In this document: positions 41,181 to 49,860 of the stretch, piece by piece | Numbering within the stretch: position 1 is the first letter of the stretch | How the letters are laid out: every line of letters begins with the position of its first letter | Assembly (NCBI RefSeq): GCF_008365275.1 | Contig: NZ_CP043504.1 | Coordinates: 372,001-436,000, forward strand | Origin: Protaetiibacter larvae | Lineage (GTDB): Bacteria > Actinomycetota > Actinomycetes > Actinomycetales > Microbacteriaceae | Length of the DNA stretch: 64,000 nucleotides | Reading direction: 5' to 3' | Program-made: the position numbers and the translations under genes | Notes under the pieces: generated by a model | What the model saw: the letters and a program-made list of their open reading frames with translations, nothing else | The model's database searches: none | Told to the model about the DNA's origin: nothing

Positions 41181-42325
41181 CAGATCTCCCGCCCGTACCG
41201 GTCCATGAGCTGCAGCTTCATCTCGACGACGCGGCGCATCGTGTTGCGGCGCCACGTCTCGAGCTGTTGGTCTGCCGCGGTTGTGTCGACGACGGCGGTG
41301 GTGGTGACGGTCTCGGGGATGCCGTCGAGGTCACCCTTGAAGGTGGAGACGTTCTGCGTCGCGCGACCGGTGTCGGCGCTGATCAGGATCTCGGTGCCGT
41401 CGGGGAGTGTGTAGAGGGCGTTGCCGAGCTCGTCGACTTCCTTGGTCGCCTCACCGGCGCTCGAAAGGATGCTGAGGAGCCCGTCCGAGACGTTGTCGGC
41501 GATCTCTTTGCCTGCGGTCATCTCGCCGTTGAGCTTCGCCATCGCCGACGATCCGGCGTTGTAGGCGAAGCTGACATCCATGAATCGCTGGATCTCGTCT
41601 TCCGTCGGCGCGGTGCGGTTCTCGCCGTAGGCGGTGAGCTCGGCGTTCATCGCGGCGAGGTTGTCTTGCACCAGTTGGAGGGCGGTGGAATCGCCTGCCA
41701 TGGCGCGCATGGCGGTCGTTACGTCGGTGCCCCAGTTGGTCGCGTTGGTGCCGGCTTCTTTGTAGCGCTCGGGGTCGAGTGCTATCGCATTGAACTCGGC
41801 GACGATCTGGGCTGTGCCGAGGATGTTGTTGCCGGCGTCGATGTAGCTCTGCGCCCACTTGGATGCCTTCTGTGCGTCGGCTTCGGTGGCCTCGCCTACT
41901 GCCGTGATTGCTGAGCCGATGAGGCCGACACCGGCGGCGGCGCCGGCGGCGACGAGGCCGATGCCGGGGAGGCTTGATGCGAGCCCGCCGAGGGTACCTT
42001 GCACGAGGTCCTGGATGGACGACATGGACCCGTCGAACGAGCTGGTGACTTCGGAGAGGTTCTGCAGCGCTTCCTGCTTGAACTCGGCCGAGGCTTCGGA
42101 GACTTTGCTGTAGCCCTTGCTGCCGACGTCGGCGACGTCGCGTTGGGTGGTTTGGGCGGCGCGCTGCAAGTCGCGGAAGCTGCGCTCGAGGCGATCGGTG
42201 GAGCGTTCGCCGTCGCGGGCGACGTCGTCGAGGCTATCCGCGACGTCGTCGAGCGCGTCGTCGACGTTCTTGGTGCCGCGGAGGAACTGGGAGACGTTGG
42301 CGAGGAAGTCGAAGACGATGGGCAT
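41180..42325 (-). CDS. Tape measure protein
   Basis: 381 residues. The N-terminus is helical and charged with coiled-coil character (NVDDALDDVADSLDDVARDG), then come Gly/Ala-rich membrane-like helices (LPGIGLVAAGAAAGVGLIG), as in siphovirus tape measures. At roughly 1.5 angstrom per residue the tail would be about 57 nm, short for a siphovirus but in line with the small genome. GGGGCACCTG precedes the ATG. Confidence 0.8.
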   Translation of the reverse strand: MPIVFDFLANVSQFLRGTKNVDDALDDVADSLDDVARDGERSTDRLERSFRDLQRAAQTTQRDVADVGSKGYSKVSEASAEFKQEALQNLSEVTSSFDGSMSSIQDLVQGTLGGLASSLPGIGLVAAGAAAGVGLIGSAITAVGEATEADAQKASKWAQSYIDAGNNILGTAQIVAEFNAIALDPERYKEAGTNATNWGTDVTTAMRAMAGDSTALQLVQDNLAAMNAELTAYGENRTAPTEDEIQRFMDVSFAYNAGSSAMAKLNGEMTAGKEIADNVSDGLLSILSSAGEATKEVDELGNALYTLPDGTEILISADTGRATQNVSTFKGDLDGIPETVTTTAVVDTTAADQQLETWRRNTMRRVVEMKLQLMDRYGREI

Positions 42326-42834
42326 CAGGTGCCCCTGGGGGTGACGTCGGCGAACTGGGAGAACTCGTCGACGATGACGCCGACCCATCCGGCGATCGCG
42401 CGGTGGATGACGGATGCGGCGGCGGGGCTGGCTATGTAGCCCTCGCGGGTACGGGGGCGGAACTGGCGGCCGACGGTGATGGTGGCGGTGTGCCGGCGTC
42501 CGAGGCGGCTCGTGCGCTCGAGCTTGCGCTTGCGTTCCTTCGCGCCCCACTCGATGGGGGCGAAGTTGATCGCGGGCACGAGGCCACCGCGGAGGGGCCG
42601 GGTGGAGGTGGCGGCGTAGGCGCGGATGTTGCGGGCGCCGACGGCGATGCGGGCGCCGGGGACGATCGCGCGCACCTCGAGGCGGGTGAGGGCGTGGCCG
42701 AGGAGTGCTTCTGTCCAGACCGGTCGCAGCTCGGTGCGGGCGCGCTTGTTGATGTTGAGGCGCACCTCTCGCTCTGCTGCCTTGATGGACAGCAGAGCGG
42801 CTTGGAGCTCGCGCGAGCGGCGGACGTCGAGCAC
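42325..42834 (-). CDS. Phage protein between tail tube and tape measure, hypothetical
   Basis: 169 residues from a GTG, very basic, mixed alpha/beta. It occupies the position where tail assembly chaperones are usually found, but it is a single frame and no slippery sequence was seen. May act as chaperone or head-tail protein. Confidence 0.6.
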   Translation of the reverse strand: MLDVRRSRELQAALLSIKAAEREVRLNINKRARTELRPVWTEALLGHALTRLEVRAIVPGARIAVGARNIRAYAATSTRPLRGGLVPAINFAPIEWGAKERKRKLERTSRLGRRHTATITVGRQFRPRTREGYIASPAAASVIHRAIAGWVGVIVDEFSQFADVTPRGT

Positions 42835-42838
42835 GGAC

Positions 42839-43249
42839 CTACGGCACCGGGACGAGGGTTGGCACGGTCGACGGCATCGAGATCGTGGACTCGTTGAACT
42901 GGTTGACCTTGCCGCCGATCTGCGGACGGATGAGGGTCACCTCGGCGGTGAACTCGACGTCGGAATCGGCGTGCGGCTTGTAGCTGATGGTGACGGTCTC
43001 GCCGGCGTGGTCGAACGCGAACCGACAGAAGCTGTCCTCGTCGTCCCACGCCTGGATGAAGGTGAGGTTGCAGACCTGGTCGCCCTCGCTGAGGTCGGGG
43101 GCGATCGCGTCGGGGGTGCCGCCGTGCCAGGACTGGGCGGTCTGGTTCGAGGGCCAGTTGATGTCGGAGACGTGTTTCTCGTAGTTGTCGGCGCCGACCT
43201 TGACACGGATGTCCTTCTGCGGTCGCGCGGCGAGCGGGATCTGGGCCAT
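42839..43249 (-). CDS. Major tail (tube) protein
   Basis: 136 residues, beta-rich, acidic, with a start ATG behind GGAG. Position just before the tape measure region and composition (KDIRVKVGADNYEKHVSDINW) are typical for a small siphovirus tail tube subunit. Polymerises around the tape measure. Confidence 0.7.
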   Translation of the reverse strand: MAQIPLAARPQKDIRVKVGADNYEKHVSDINWPSNQTAQSWHGGTPDAIAPDLSEGDQVCNLTFIQAWDDEDSFCRFAFDHAGETVTISYKPHADSDVEFTAEVTLIRPQIGGKVNQFNESTISMPSTVPTLVPVP

Positions 43250-43253
43250 GGTG

Positions 43254-43634
43254 CTACTCCTCGGTTTCGGTGATGGGGGATGCTGCGGTGATGTTGAGCT
43301 GGATCGCGGGATGCCCGTTGGGGTGGCGACCACGGACGGATGGGGTCCAGAGCATCCCGGGTGAGCGGATGACGGCGAGCAGCACGTCATCGAATGCGTC
43401 GTCGAGCGCGGCCTCGTCGGTGTTGAGGTCGGAGGCAGGGATGAGCACGGTGAGCTCGAAGGTCTCGATGACGCGGGACTGGGTGTTGGCTGGCTCGATC
43501 TGAGTGCGGATGAGCTGCAGGAACGCGTCGTAGCCGGGCTCGAGCTCGGCGAGGTCGCGCGCGTCGGCGTACACCTTGATGGTGGCGGGCAGCTGCGCCT
43601 CGAAGTAGTCGCGGAGGTCGGTGCGGGAGGACAT
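43254..43634 (-). CDS. Tail terminator-like protein
   Basis: 126 residues: helix LRDYFEAQLP at the N-terminus, then alternating strands (TFELTVLIPAS) and a final NGHPAIQLNITAAS, the arrangement of minor tail terminators that close the tail tube. It precedes the tail tube gene by 4 bp. Confidence 0.65.
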   Translation of the reverse strand: MSSRTDLRDYFEAQLPATIKVYADARDLAELEPGYDAFLQLIRTQIEPANTQSRVIETFELTVLIPASDLNTDEAALDDAFDDVLLAVIRSPGMLWTPSVRGRHPNGHPAIQLNITAASPITETEE

Positions 43635-43636
43635 GG

Positions 43637-43993
43637 TCAGCCGATGCGGTAGGCGGGGTCGGGGTTGAGGCGGCCGCGGATGCGGCCGAGGGTGAGGCCG
43701 GGGGTGGTGCCGCCGTAGCCGTCGAGGCCGGTCTCGTCGGCGCCGGCGTTGACGCGGGCGGTCTCGTAGATGTAGCGGGCGTAGAGGTACTGCGCCTCGG
43801 CGAAGCGGGTGGGGATGGTGGCCGGGGCGTCGCCTGCGGGTGGGGTGAGCTGCTCGACGGCGTTGAGTTCGACCCACTCGCGGGCCGTGGCGAGGAGGTC
43901 GGCGAGGCGCTGGTCGTTGGAGGGCGCACCGGCCCACGTCGCGCGGAGGCTGGGGACGTCGTGCCAGCTGGTGCGGGGTGTGGGGTCGGGCAT
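43637..43993 (-). CDS. Head-tail connector
   Basis: 118 residues, mostly helical (QRLADLLATAREWVEL, AEAQYLYARYIYETARV), like HK97 gp6-type adaptor proteins that bind the portal ring. It is the first gene after the capsid gene and the intercistronic hairpin. Confidence 0.7.
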   Translation of the reverse strand: MPDPTPRTSWHDVPSLRATWAGAPSNDQRLADLLATAREWVELNAVEQLTPPAGDAPATIPTRFAEAQYLYARYIYETARVNAGADETGLDGYGGTTPGLTLGRIRGRLNPDPAYRIG

Positions 43994-44013
43994 GGTGTTC
44001 TCCTCGTGGGGGG

Positions 44014-44049
44014 CACCTGCCCCGGCGCGGCCGGGCGCCGGGGCAGGTG
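44014..44049 (-). terminator. Hairpin just after the capsid stop
   Basis: Perfect 15-bp stem CACCTGCCCCGGCGC/GCGCCGGGGCAGGTG with a 6-nt loop, 5 bp beyond the capsid stop in the direction of transcription. It may end part of the transcripts or protect the capsid message, so that capsid is made in excess over tail genes. Confidence 0.65.
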
Positions 44050-44054
44050 GTCGG

Positions 44055-45182
44055 TCAGCTCGGCAGCACCTCGCCGTAGGTGCGCTTCACGATGAGCCGG
44101 GGGTCGTTCGGCTCGAAGCGCAGGTACGAGAAGATGCCGACGTCGATGCGGCCCTTGCCGATCGCGTTCGCCTCGAGGTGGAACGGGGACTTCTCGCGCA
44201 CCACGGCGGCGCGGCTGTCGAACGCGACCGCCTGGTTGGCGTTGAGGGTGCTGTCCAGCTGGATGCTGAGGCGGCCGACGTTCGCGTCTCCGGCTGCGAT
44301 GTCGAGGCCGATCTCGGCGGACTTGAGCCACAGGGGCAGGTCCTCGGTGGGCACGTCCTCGAGGAGGCCGAACTGGGTCGCTCCGAGGAACACGCGGTTG
44401 GCGATGCCGCCCTCGATCGCGCGCACGTCGCGGATGACCTGCTTGAGCAGCGCGAGCACGCCGCCGGCTGCGACGGTCGCGGTGCCGCCGGCGCCAGCGG
44501 TGATCGCGCCGGGGGCGGCGGCGGCCGCGAGGGTGCGGGTGCGGATGCCGGCGTTCGACTGGCGGATGTAGGAGCGGGTCGCAGCGGGCCAGAACGAGGA
44601 CCAGAACTCGGTGTCGGCGAGGTCCTCGAAGATGCGGTCGACGCCCCATCCGCCGGCGATGCGGAATGCGGTGAACTCGACGGACTCGGTCTCGATGTCG
44701 TTGGAGGGGACGTCGCTCGGGGTGCCGGCGTACTCCGCGACGTCGGGCTGGTCGACCCAGCGCCAGCCCTTGCCCTTGATGCCGGTGAGCTCCTGGGTGG
44801 CGCCGAATGCGTCGATCCACGGGCGGCGGGGGTCGTTCGCGGTGAACAGCTCGCCCTGCCAGTTCTCCCGGCCGACGAAGCCGGTGCCGGCGTCGTCGGC
44901 CGGGAGGATGTCGGAGATCGCGAGCTGCACGGCGGCGAGGCTGCCGGACTGGGCGGCGGCGGCGAGACGCTCGGACACCTGCCGGACGTTCATCGTCTCG
45001 CCGAGGACCTGGACGGGCGGGGGCGCCTGGTGCTCGTTGAGCTGGGGGCCGGCGGCGACTGCGGGGTCGACGGTCGGGGGGCGGTGTCCCTCGAGCGTGT
45101 CGAGCGCCGCGAGTGCGGCGTCGTGCTGCTCCTGGGTGATCTGGCCGGCCGCGAGGGCCGCCGCGAGCTGTGCTCGGTTCAT
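44055..45182 (-). CDS. Major capsid protein from internal start
   Basis: 375 residues from ATG 45182, in frame with the protease. GAAAGGAACACCGCACC upstream provides a usable ribosome binding site. This start would give capsid protein without protease and allow the high capsid-to-protease ratio needed for assembly. Confidence 0.6.
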   Translation of the reverse strand: MNRAQLAAALAAGQITQEQHDAALAALDTLEGHRPPTVDPAVAAGPQLNEHQAPPPVQVLGETMNVRQVSERLAAAAQSGSLAAVQLAISDILPADDAGTGFVGRENWQGELFTANDPRRPWIDAFGATQELTGIKGKGWRWVDQPDVAEYAGTPSDVPSNDIETESVEFTAFRIAGGWGVDRIFEDLADTEFWSSFWPAATRSYIRQSNAGIRTRTLAAAAAPGAITAGAGGTATVAAGGVLALLKQVIRDVRAIEGGIANRVFLGATQFGLLEDVPTEDLPLWLKSAEIGLDIAAGDANVGRLSIQLDSTLNANQAVAFDSRAAVVREKSPFHLEANAIGKGRIDVGIFSYLRFEPNDPRLIVKRTYGEVLPS

Positions 45183-45776
45183 GGTGCGGTGTTCCTTTCG
45201 TGCGGTTGCCAGGGCGGCGGCAACGGATGAGACGCCGGCCTCCTGGACGGCGGGGACCGCGCAGAGGCTGGTTTCGTACCAGTCGGCGCGGTAGATGTGG
45301 AGCACCCAGTTCTCGTCGAACTCGTACTCGTGGATGGTGAAGCCGACGGAGAGGCCGTCGCGGAGGTGGTCGTTGATCTCCTGGGAGACGCGGTCGACCT
45401 CGGTGGAGGCGACCTGCCAGGATGCGGACTGGCGGGCGTCGTCGACGTCGAGCATGTAGCCGACGGGCTGGGTGTGGTCGTGGTCGCGCATGAGCTTGTT
45501 GCGGGTGAGCGGCTCGCGCGGGACGAGGGCGCCGGTGTGGATGACCATGCCGTGCGACTCGATGATCTCGTCGTAGCGGGTGACGACGTCGGCGTGCACG
45601 ACGCCGGTCTGCTCGCCGCTGTCGTCGGTGTCCACCTCGAGGCGGACGGCGCCGACGGCGAGGTGCAGGTCGAGGGCGGGGCGGGTGCCGGCGGTGAGGG
45701 CGGTGAGGGCGGCGGCGTGCTGCTCGGCGGTGATGAGGCCGGCGCGCAGGAGCGCGTCGAGCTGGGCGCGGTTCAT
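44055..45776 (-). CDS. Fused prohead protease and HK97-type major capsid protein
   Basis: 573 residues in one frame. Residues 1 to about 195 are an S78-type prohead protease with MRDHDH (His) and DGLSVGF (Ser). From residue 199 the capsid protein follows: helical delta-like region, then the HK97-fold core (RIFEDLADTEFWSSFWPAATR, later RLSIQLDSTLNANQAVAFDS). Both halves begin with nearly the same motif, MNRAQLxAxLxAGxITxEQH. The ATG overlaps the portal stop as ATGA. Proteolysis by the fused protease would free the mature capsid protein. Confidence 0.83.
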   Translation of the reverse strand: MNRAQLDALLRAGLITAEQHAAALTALTAGTRPALDLHLAVGAVRLEVDTDDSGEQTGVVHADVVTRYDEIIESHGMVIHTGALVPREPLTRNKLMRDHDHTQPVGYMLDVDDARQSASWQVASTEVDRVSQEINDHLRDGLSVGFTIHEYEFDENWVLHIYRADWYETSLCAVPAVQEAGVSSVAAALATARKEHRTMNRAQLAAALAAGQITQEQHDAALAALDTLEGHRPPTVDPAVAAGPQLNEHQAPPPVQVLGETMNVRQVSERLAAAAQSGSLAAVQLAISDILPADDAGTGFVGRENWQGELFTANDPRRPWIDAFGATQELTGIKGKGWRWVDQPDVAEYAGTPSDVPSNDIETESVEFTAFRIAGGWGVDRIFEDLADTEFWSSFWPAATRSYIRQSNAGIRTRTLAAAAAPGAITAGAGGTATVAAGGVLALLKQVIRDVRAIEGGIANRVFLGATQFGLLEDVPTEDLPLWLKSAEIGLDIAAGDANVGRLSIQLDSTLNANQAVAFDSRAAVVREKSPFHLEANAIGKGRIDVGIFSYLRFEPNDPRLIVKRTYGEVLPS

Positions 45777-46894
45777 TCGGTTCCTCCGGGGGTGTCGGCG
45801 GGGACGGTGGCCCACCCTTCCTGGGCGGCGATCCAGGCGTTGTCGATGAAGCCGGCGGTCTTGCCGATCTGGTACGCCTCGAAGCGGGTCTTCATGTCGT
45901 CGCGGGTGAGCCGGTCGGTGTCGGCCTCGACGGTCCAGCCGCGGGGGGTGACGTCGGGCATGGCGAGGCGGCCGGCGACGGCCTCGAAGTAGGAGCCGAG
46001 GGTGAGGTCGAGCAGCTCCCAGTTGCGCAGGGACCGGTTGTCGTAGGTCATCGTGGCGCCCTCGATCGCGGTCGACGCGGCCCATGCGGGCAGGTTCGCC
46101 TCGCGGATGACGTCGAGCGAGATCGTCTTGCGGCCGTCGATGATGAGCGCATCCGCCGGCTTGCCGTGCGGAATGACCTTGAGGCCCTTCGGGGTGTAGG
46201 CGACGCCGCGGGTGCGGCGGGCGGCGGCCCACTTGTCGAGCAGGTCGTCGATCTTGTCCTGGGGCAGCTCGACGCCGAGCTCGTCGTGCAGCTCGACGGC
46301 GGGGATCGGGGAGTCCTCGGCTTTGGAGGCGGCGAGGTCGAGCGCGATCGCACGCTGGACGATCTTGCCGGCGTTGTGCAGGAAGCCCTCGCCGAGGGGG
46401 CTGTCGAAGCGGATGACGTCTTCGGGGCGCACGGGGGTGTCGCCGACCTTGATGAGGCGGCCCTCGTTGTCGAGGCCGGCCTTGGCGAGCGGCACCCACT
46501 CGACCCACGCCGGCCACCCGTAGGCGTCGCGCTCGGTGACGTGCCACCAGGTGCAGGACTGGAAGAACAGCGCGTCGTATGTCCAGGTCATCGTCGTCGA
46601 TCGCGGCACGCCCCGCTCGGGCTGCACGAGGAGCGACGGCTGGGCGGGGACTCGGGCGCCGTCCTTGCGGGCGACGAGGGGAATGCGGCCGGCGGTGCCG
46701 GCGATGACGTGGCGTGCTGCGGCGACGGAGGCGACCTTCATCGCGTTGGCCCGGTTCACGTGCACGTAGGCGGGGAGCGCGCCGAGCCAGTGCTGCAGCG
46801 TGATCTGCGCGAGCTCGCCGTCGGCGAACTGCGACGCGTACGGGCGACCGACGATGCCGAGCGCCCGGCGCGCGAAGCTCTGAAGACGACCCAC
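45773..46894 (-). CDS. Portal protein
   Basis: 373 residues, phage portal family (HK97 gp3 type): N-terminal VNRANAMKVASVAAARHVIA, central clip/stem region and a C-terminal helical part with LRNWELLDLTLGSYFEAVAGR. It forms the DNA-entry ring and docks the terminase. Shorter than many portals, in line with the compact genome. Confidence 0.85.
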   Translation of the reverse strand: MGRLQSFARRALGIVGRPYASQFADGELAQITLQHWLGALPAYVHVNRANAMKVASVAAARHVIAGTAGRIPLVARKDGARVPAQPSLLVQPERGVPRSTTMTWTYDALFFQSCTWWHVTERDAYGWPAWVEWVPLAKAGLDNEGRLIKVGDTPVRPEDVIRFDSPLGEGFLHNAGKIVQRAIALDLAASKAEDSPIPAVELHDELGVELPQDKIDDLLDKWAAARRTRGVAYTPKGLKVIPHGKPADALIIDGRKTISLDVIREANLPAWAASTAIEGATMTYDNRSLRNWELLDLTLGSYFEAVAGRLAMPDVTPRGWTVEADTDRLTRDDMKTRFEAYQIGKTAGFIDNAWIAAQEGWATVPADTPGGTE

Positions 46895-46948
46895 GCCACG
46901 ATTCTTTGTTGTGTGTCCTGATTTCGGGCGTAGCGCTTATGGCGTGTC

Positions 46949-48376
46949 TCAGATGTGGATGTCGAAGGTGGTGGGCACGGTCTCGCGGTGGTCGTAGAGC
47001 CAGAGGCCGACGGCGGCCGCGACGAGGGCGGCGATGGGGCCGGTGGAGGCGGTGCGGGAGAAGCGGGTGACTTCGCCGACCTGCTTGAGCACCAGGTGCG
47101 CGATCGCGTTGGCGAGGGTGCGGGAGCCGTCGTGGATGAGCTCGGATTGGCGGGCGGCGGTGAGAAGCACGTCGCAGGCGGTCGAGAACGCCTTGCCGTC
47201 GGTGGTGGTGACGGCGTCGTCGCCGAGGAGGCGGCGCAGCTCGTCGGTGATGCGGCGGGTGTTGCCGCCGTCGTCGGCGCCGAGGACGGCCGGCTTCCAG
47301 TCGCGGTGGAGGCGGGCGAGCAGCTCGACCATCCACACGGTGCCGGGTGCCGAGTGGAGCACGCGGGTGGCGGGGTGGCCGTCCTCGGTGCGCCAGGTGG
47401 CCATGATGACGCCGGACTCGCCGTCGGCAGCGACGTCGTAGGTGATCGCGAGCTCGCGGCGCGACGGCGGGGTGGGAGTGCCGGTGAGGGCGGCCCAGTC
47501 CTCTGCGGAGAAGATCGGGTCGGCGGCCTCGACCCACACGTTGCAGAGGGCTCGCATCCGCTCGCCGTGCGACATCGACATGTCGACGAGGTCCTGCCCG
47601 GTGACGAGGTGGCCGACTGCGGGGTGGAACCGCTCGTAGGTGGCCGGGTCGTAGGGGTCGTCGCCGTCGGCCATGCCCCATTCGAAGTACGCGAGCCGGG
47701 GCCACGGGAGCGGGCGACCTGCCAGCTGCGCCTCGACGTTCGCGCGGCCGCGCTCGACCCACTTGCGCATGAAGACGCTCTCGGCGGTGCCGGCGGTCGA
47801 GATCATCCACACCTGACGGTTGCCGACGAGGTTCTGCTGCGCGGGGAACACGGCGCCCTCGAGCAGCGCGTCGCCGAGCATCTCGTCGTACTTCCAGATC
47901 TCGTCGAAGGTGACCAGCGGCGGCGTCTCGCCGTGGATCGCGTCGCGGGTCGGGGCGAACAGCTTGAGCGCCGAGCCGTTCGGGAAGCTGATGCCCTCGT
48001 CGCCGGCCGACCACCGGTAGTGGGCGAGCTCGTGCAGCGGCGACGCGGTCACCAGGTTCACGAGGTCCTCGAACCGCTTGCGGGCGTCCTTGCCCGACTG
48101 GGCGGTGTAGAAGCACCGGATGCCGGGTCTCGTGATGACGCGGTCCAGCTGCACCGGCCCGACGAGGGTGGTCTTGCCCGACTGCCGCGGGACGGTGACG
48201 AGCACGAGCTCGTAGTACAGGTGCCCGTTGCCGTCGAGCTCGGTGCCGACGTCGTAGACCTGCTGCTGCCAGGGCATGGGCGGCTTGCCGAGCGCCGCGG
48301 CGATCTTCGCGATGCGCGGCCCGTAGGTGCGCCGCGATGGGTCCCGCGGCGTCGCGTACTTCGCCGGCGCGCTCAT
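46949..48376 (-). CDS. Terminase large subunit
   Basis: 475 residues. Walker A PRQSGKTT at 63-70, Walker B LVTFDE with Asp158 and Glu159, and a nuclease domain with ADDGGNT and acidic residues in the C-terminal half. It packages DNA through the portal. Start 48376 is chosen for the ATGA overlap with the upstream zinc-finger gene; an ATG at 48394 is possible. Confidence 0.9.
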   Translation of the reverse strand: MSAPAKYATPRDPSRRTYGPRIAKIAAALGKPPMPWQQQVYDVGTELDGNGHLYYELVLVTVPRQSGKTTLVGPVQLDRVITRPGIRCFYTAQSGKDARKRFEDLVNLVTASPLHELAHYRWSAGDEGISFPNGSALKLFAPTRDAIHGETPPLVTFDEIWKYDEMLGDALLEGAVFPAQQNLVGNRQVWMISTAGTAESVFMRKWVERGRANVEAQLAGRPLPWPRLAYFEWGMADGDDPYDPATYERFHPAVGHLVTGQDLVDMSMSHGERMRALCNVWVEAADPIFSAEDWAALTGTPTPPSRRELAITYDVAADGESGVIMATWRTEDGHPATRVLHSAPGTVWMVELLARLHRDWKPAVLGADDGGNTRRITDELRRLLGDDAVTTTDGKAFSTACDVLLTAARQSELIHDGSRTLANAIAHLVLKQVGEVTRFSRTASTGPIAALVAAAVGLWLYDHRETVPTTFDIHI

Positions 48377-48762
48377 GCCGCTGCCCGGGGCCATGAGCAG
48401 ACGAGCTGCGGGACGTGCACCGGCGGCTCCTGACGTCCCCATCCCTGGGGCCGAGGTGCGCCGAGGTGCTTCCAGAGGTTCGCGTAGCTCGGGAACCGCC
48501 GGCCGCACGAGCATGGCCAGTCGTGCGGGACGAGGCATCCGAGCTGCCACGGCGACCACGGGTGCCAGACACTCCAGCGATTGCGATCGCGGCGGCCAGG
48601 GGGCGTCGGGGTGGGGCCGACGTAGCCGCGCCACCCCTCGCGATGGCAGAGCACGCAACGGACCCGCCCGGTAGCGGTCTCCTCGAACCGGTCGATTGGC
48701 ACGGTGTCGGGGTGCCGCTCGAACTCGAGCACCAGGTGCTCGAGCTGGCGCCGACCGGTCAC
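48373..48762 (-). CDS. Zinc-finger-like phage protein
   Basis: 129 residues from a GTG. Two metal-site-like clusters: VRCVLCHREGW and CSCGRRFPSYANLWKHLG, the latter like a C2H2 finger. Placed between the terminase genes; could take part in packaging or DNA binding. Confidence 0.6.
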   Translation of the reverse strand: MTGRRQLEHLVLEFERHPDTVPIDRFEETATGRVRCVLCHREGWRGYVGPTPTPPGRRDRNRWSVWHPWSPWQLGCLVPHDWPCSCGRRFPSYANLWKHLGAPRPQGWGRQEPPVHVPQLVCSWPRAAA

Positions 48763-49088
48763 TGGTTGGCCTCGGCTTCGAGGGCGAGGAGGAAGCGGTT
48801 GAACCGGTCGGCGACGTCGGCCTCGAGCGGGGCGGGGAGCGCGAGCAGGGTGTCGCGGAGTTGGCCGGCGGCCATGGCAGCGGCGGAGGCCCGGCCGCTG
48901 TAGGTGCCGCGCTCGACGGCGTCGGCGAGCGTGAGCGCGAGCTGCGCCATGGCGGTGTGCCGGGGCCCGAGCAGACCGTCTGCCTCGAGGGCCGCGAGGG
49001 TGATGACGACGGCCTCGCGAAGGGGGCCGCGGAGCTCGCCGAGCTCGAGCCCGGGGAGGGTCGGCTGGTCTTCGGTCGGCTCGGTCAT
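48759..49088 (-). CDS. Putative terminase small subunit
   Basis: 109 residues, all-helical and acidic (REAVVITLAALEADGLLG, then MAQLALTLADAVERG). Size, composition and location upstream of the large terminase fit a small terminase subunit of actinophages, but no DNA-binding motif was identified. The 110-bp gap upstream (49089-49198) holds no gene and is a candidate packaging site. Confidence 0.55.
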   Translation of the reverse strand: MTEPTEDQPTLPGLELGELRGPLREAVVITLAALEADGLLGPRHTAMAQLALTLADAVERGTYSGRASAAAMAAGQLRDTLLALPAPLEADVADRFNRFLLALEAEANQ

Positions 49089-49198
49089 CGTCGTTCCGTT
49101 CTCGCGCGTTTTCCGGTTTTGTGTGGAGGGCTGAAAGAAAATGGACGGGGCTGCGCTGGGGTGTCCAGCACACCTCGAACTAGAGAATCGGTCGCGTC

Positions 49199-49504
49199 TC
49201 AGGGGACGGTGAAGTAGGCGAGGCCGGTCTCGATGACTGCGGTGCGGATGGGGATGCTGCGCTTGCCGCGGGCGTAGTTGCAGCGGCGGTGTGCGGGGCC
49301 GAGGTTGAGCAGGTTGTAGACGGCTCCGCCCTCGGCGATGGGGATGACGTGGTCGGCGCTGTTGGCACCCGGCAGGCCGCAGAGGTGGCAGGTGGTGCCG
49401 TACTCGGCGAGGGTCTTCGCGACCCACTGCTGCGCCTTCCTGCCGCCCCACTTCTCGGGTGAGGCGGCAGGGTCGGCGAGCAGGCCGGGGCCACGCTGGA
49501 TCAC
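49199..49504 (-). CDS. HNH endonuclease
   Basis: 101 residues. CHLCG is the first zinc pair, ADHVIPIAEGG carries the catalytic DH, NLLNLGPAHRRCN completes the HNH motif. In many siphoviruses an HNH protein next to terminase is needed for packaging. Confidence 0.85.
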   Translation of the reverse strand: MIQRGPGLLADPAASPEKWGGRKAQQWVAKTLAEYGTTCHLCGLPGANSADHVIPIAEGGAVYNLLNLGPAHRRCNYARGKRSIPIRTAVIETGLAYFTVP

Positions 49505-49860
49505 GGACGGAATCCCTCCGTCGTCTCGCGGTAGTTCTCCTCGGCTTCGACCTGGGCGGCCAGCACGGCGGCGTCGACGAGCAGGGCGCGGCCGGCCTCG
49601 TTGGCTGCGAGCTCGGCCATGGTCTGGGCGCGCTGCTTCTGCGTCTCGACGGTGTACCGGTGGAGAGCGTTGGACATCGCGGCGAGCATGAAGGGCGTGC
49701 CGACCACGGTGCCGAGCTGCTCGCCCTCGTCGTCCAGGTCGACGGTGATCCGGTAGCCCGTGCTGTGCGCGGGCACGGTGATCTCGAGCGACCCGTGCAC
49801 GTACGCGTCCGCGTCGAGCTCGAGCAGTTCGGCGACGAGCTGCGCCTCGAGGTCTTTCAC
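49501..49860 (-). CDS. Phage hypothetical protein
   Basis: 119 residues from a GTG; N-terminal strands (GSLEITVPAHSTGYRITVDLD), then helices rich in Ala and Glu. Overlaps the HNH start. No family recognised. Confidence 0.6.
   Translation of the reverse strand: MKDLEAQLVAELLELDADAYVHGSLEITVPAHSTGYRITVDLDDEGEQLGTVVGTPFMLAAMSNALHRYTVETQKQRAQTMAELAANEAGRALLVDAAVLAAQVEAEENYRETTEGFRP

Noticed and set aside
42325-43249. Programmed frameshift for tail assembly chaperones
   Set aside because: No slippery heptamer or overlapping frame was seen between the tail tube and tape measure genes.
44055-48572. Apparent 1505-codon phage protein
   Set aside because: The frame upstream of 45776 runs through the portal and terminase genes in another phase; the real start is the ATG overlapping the portal stop.
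49089-49198. Phage cos site next to the terminase genes
   Set aside because: Location is suitable but no symmetric cut site or flanking repeats could be recognised by eye.
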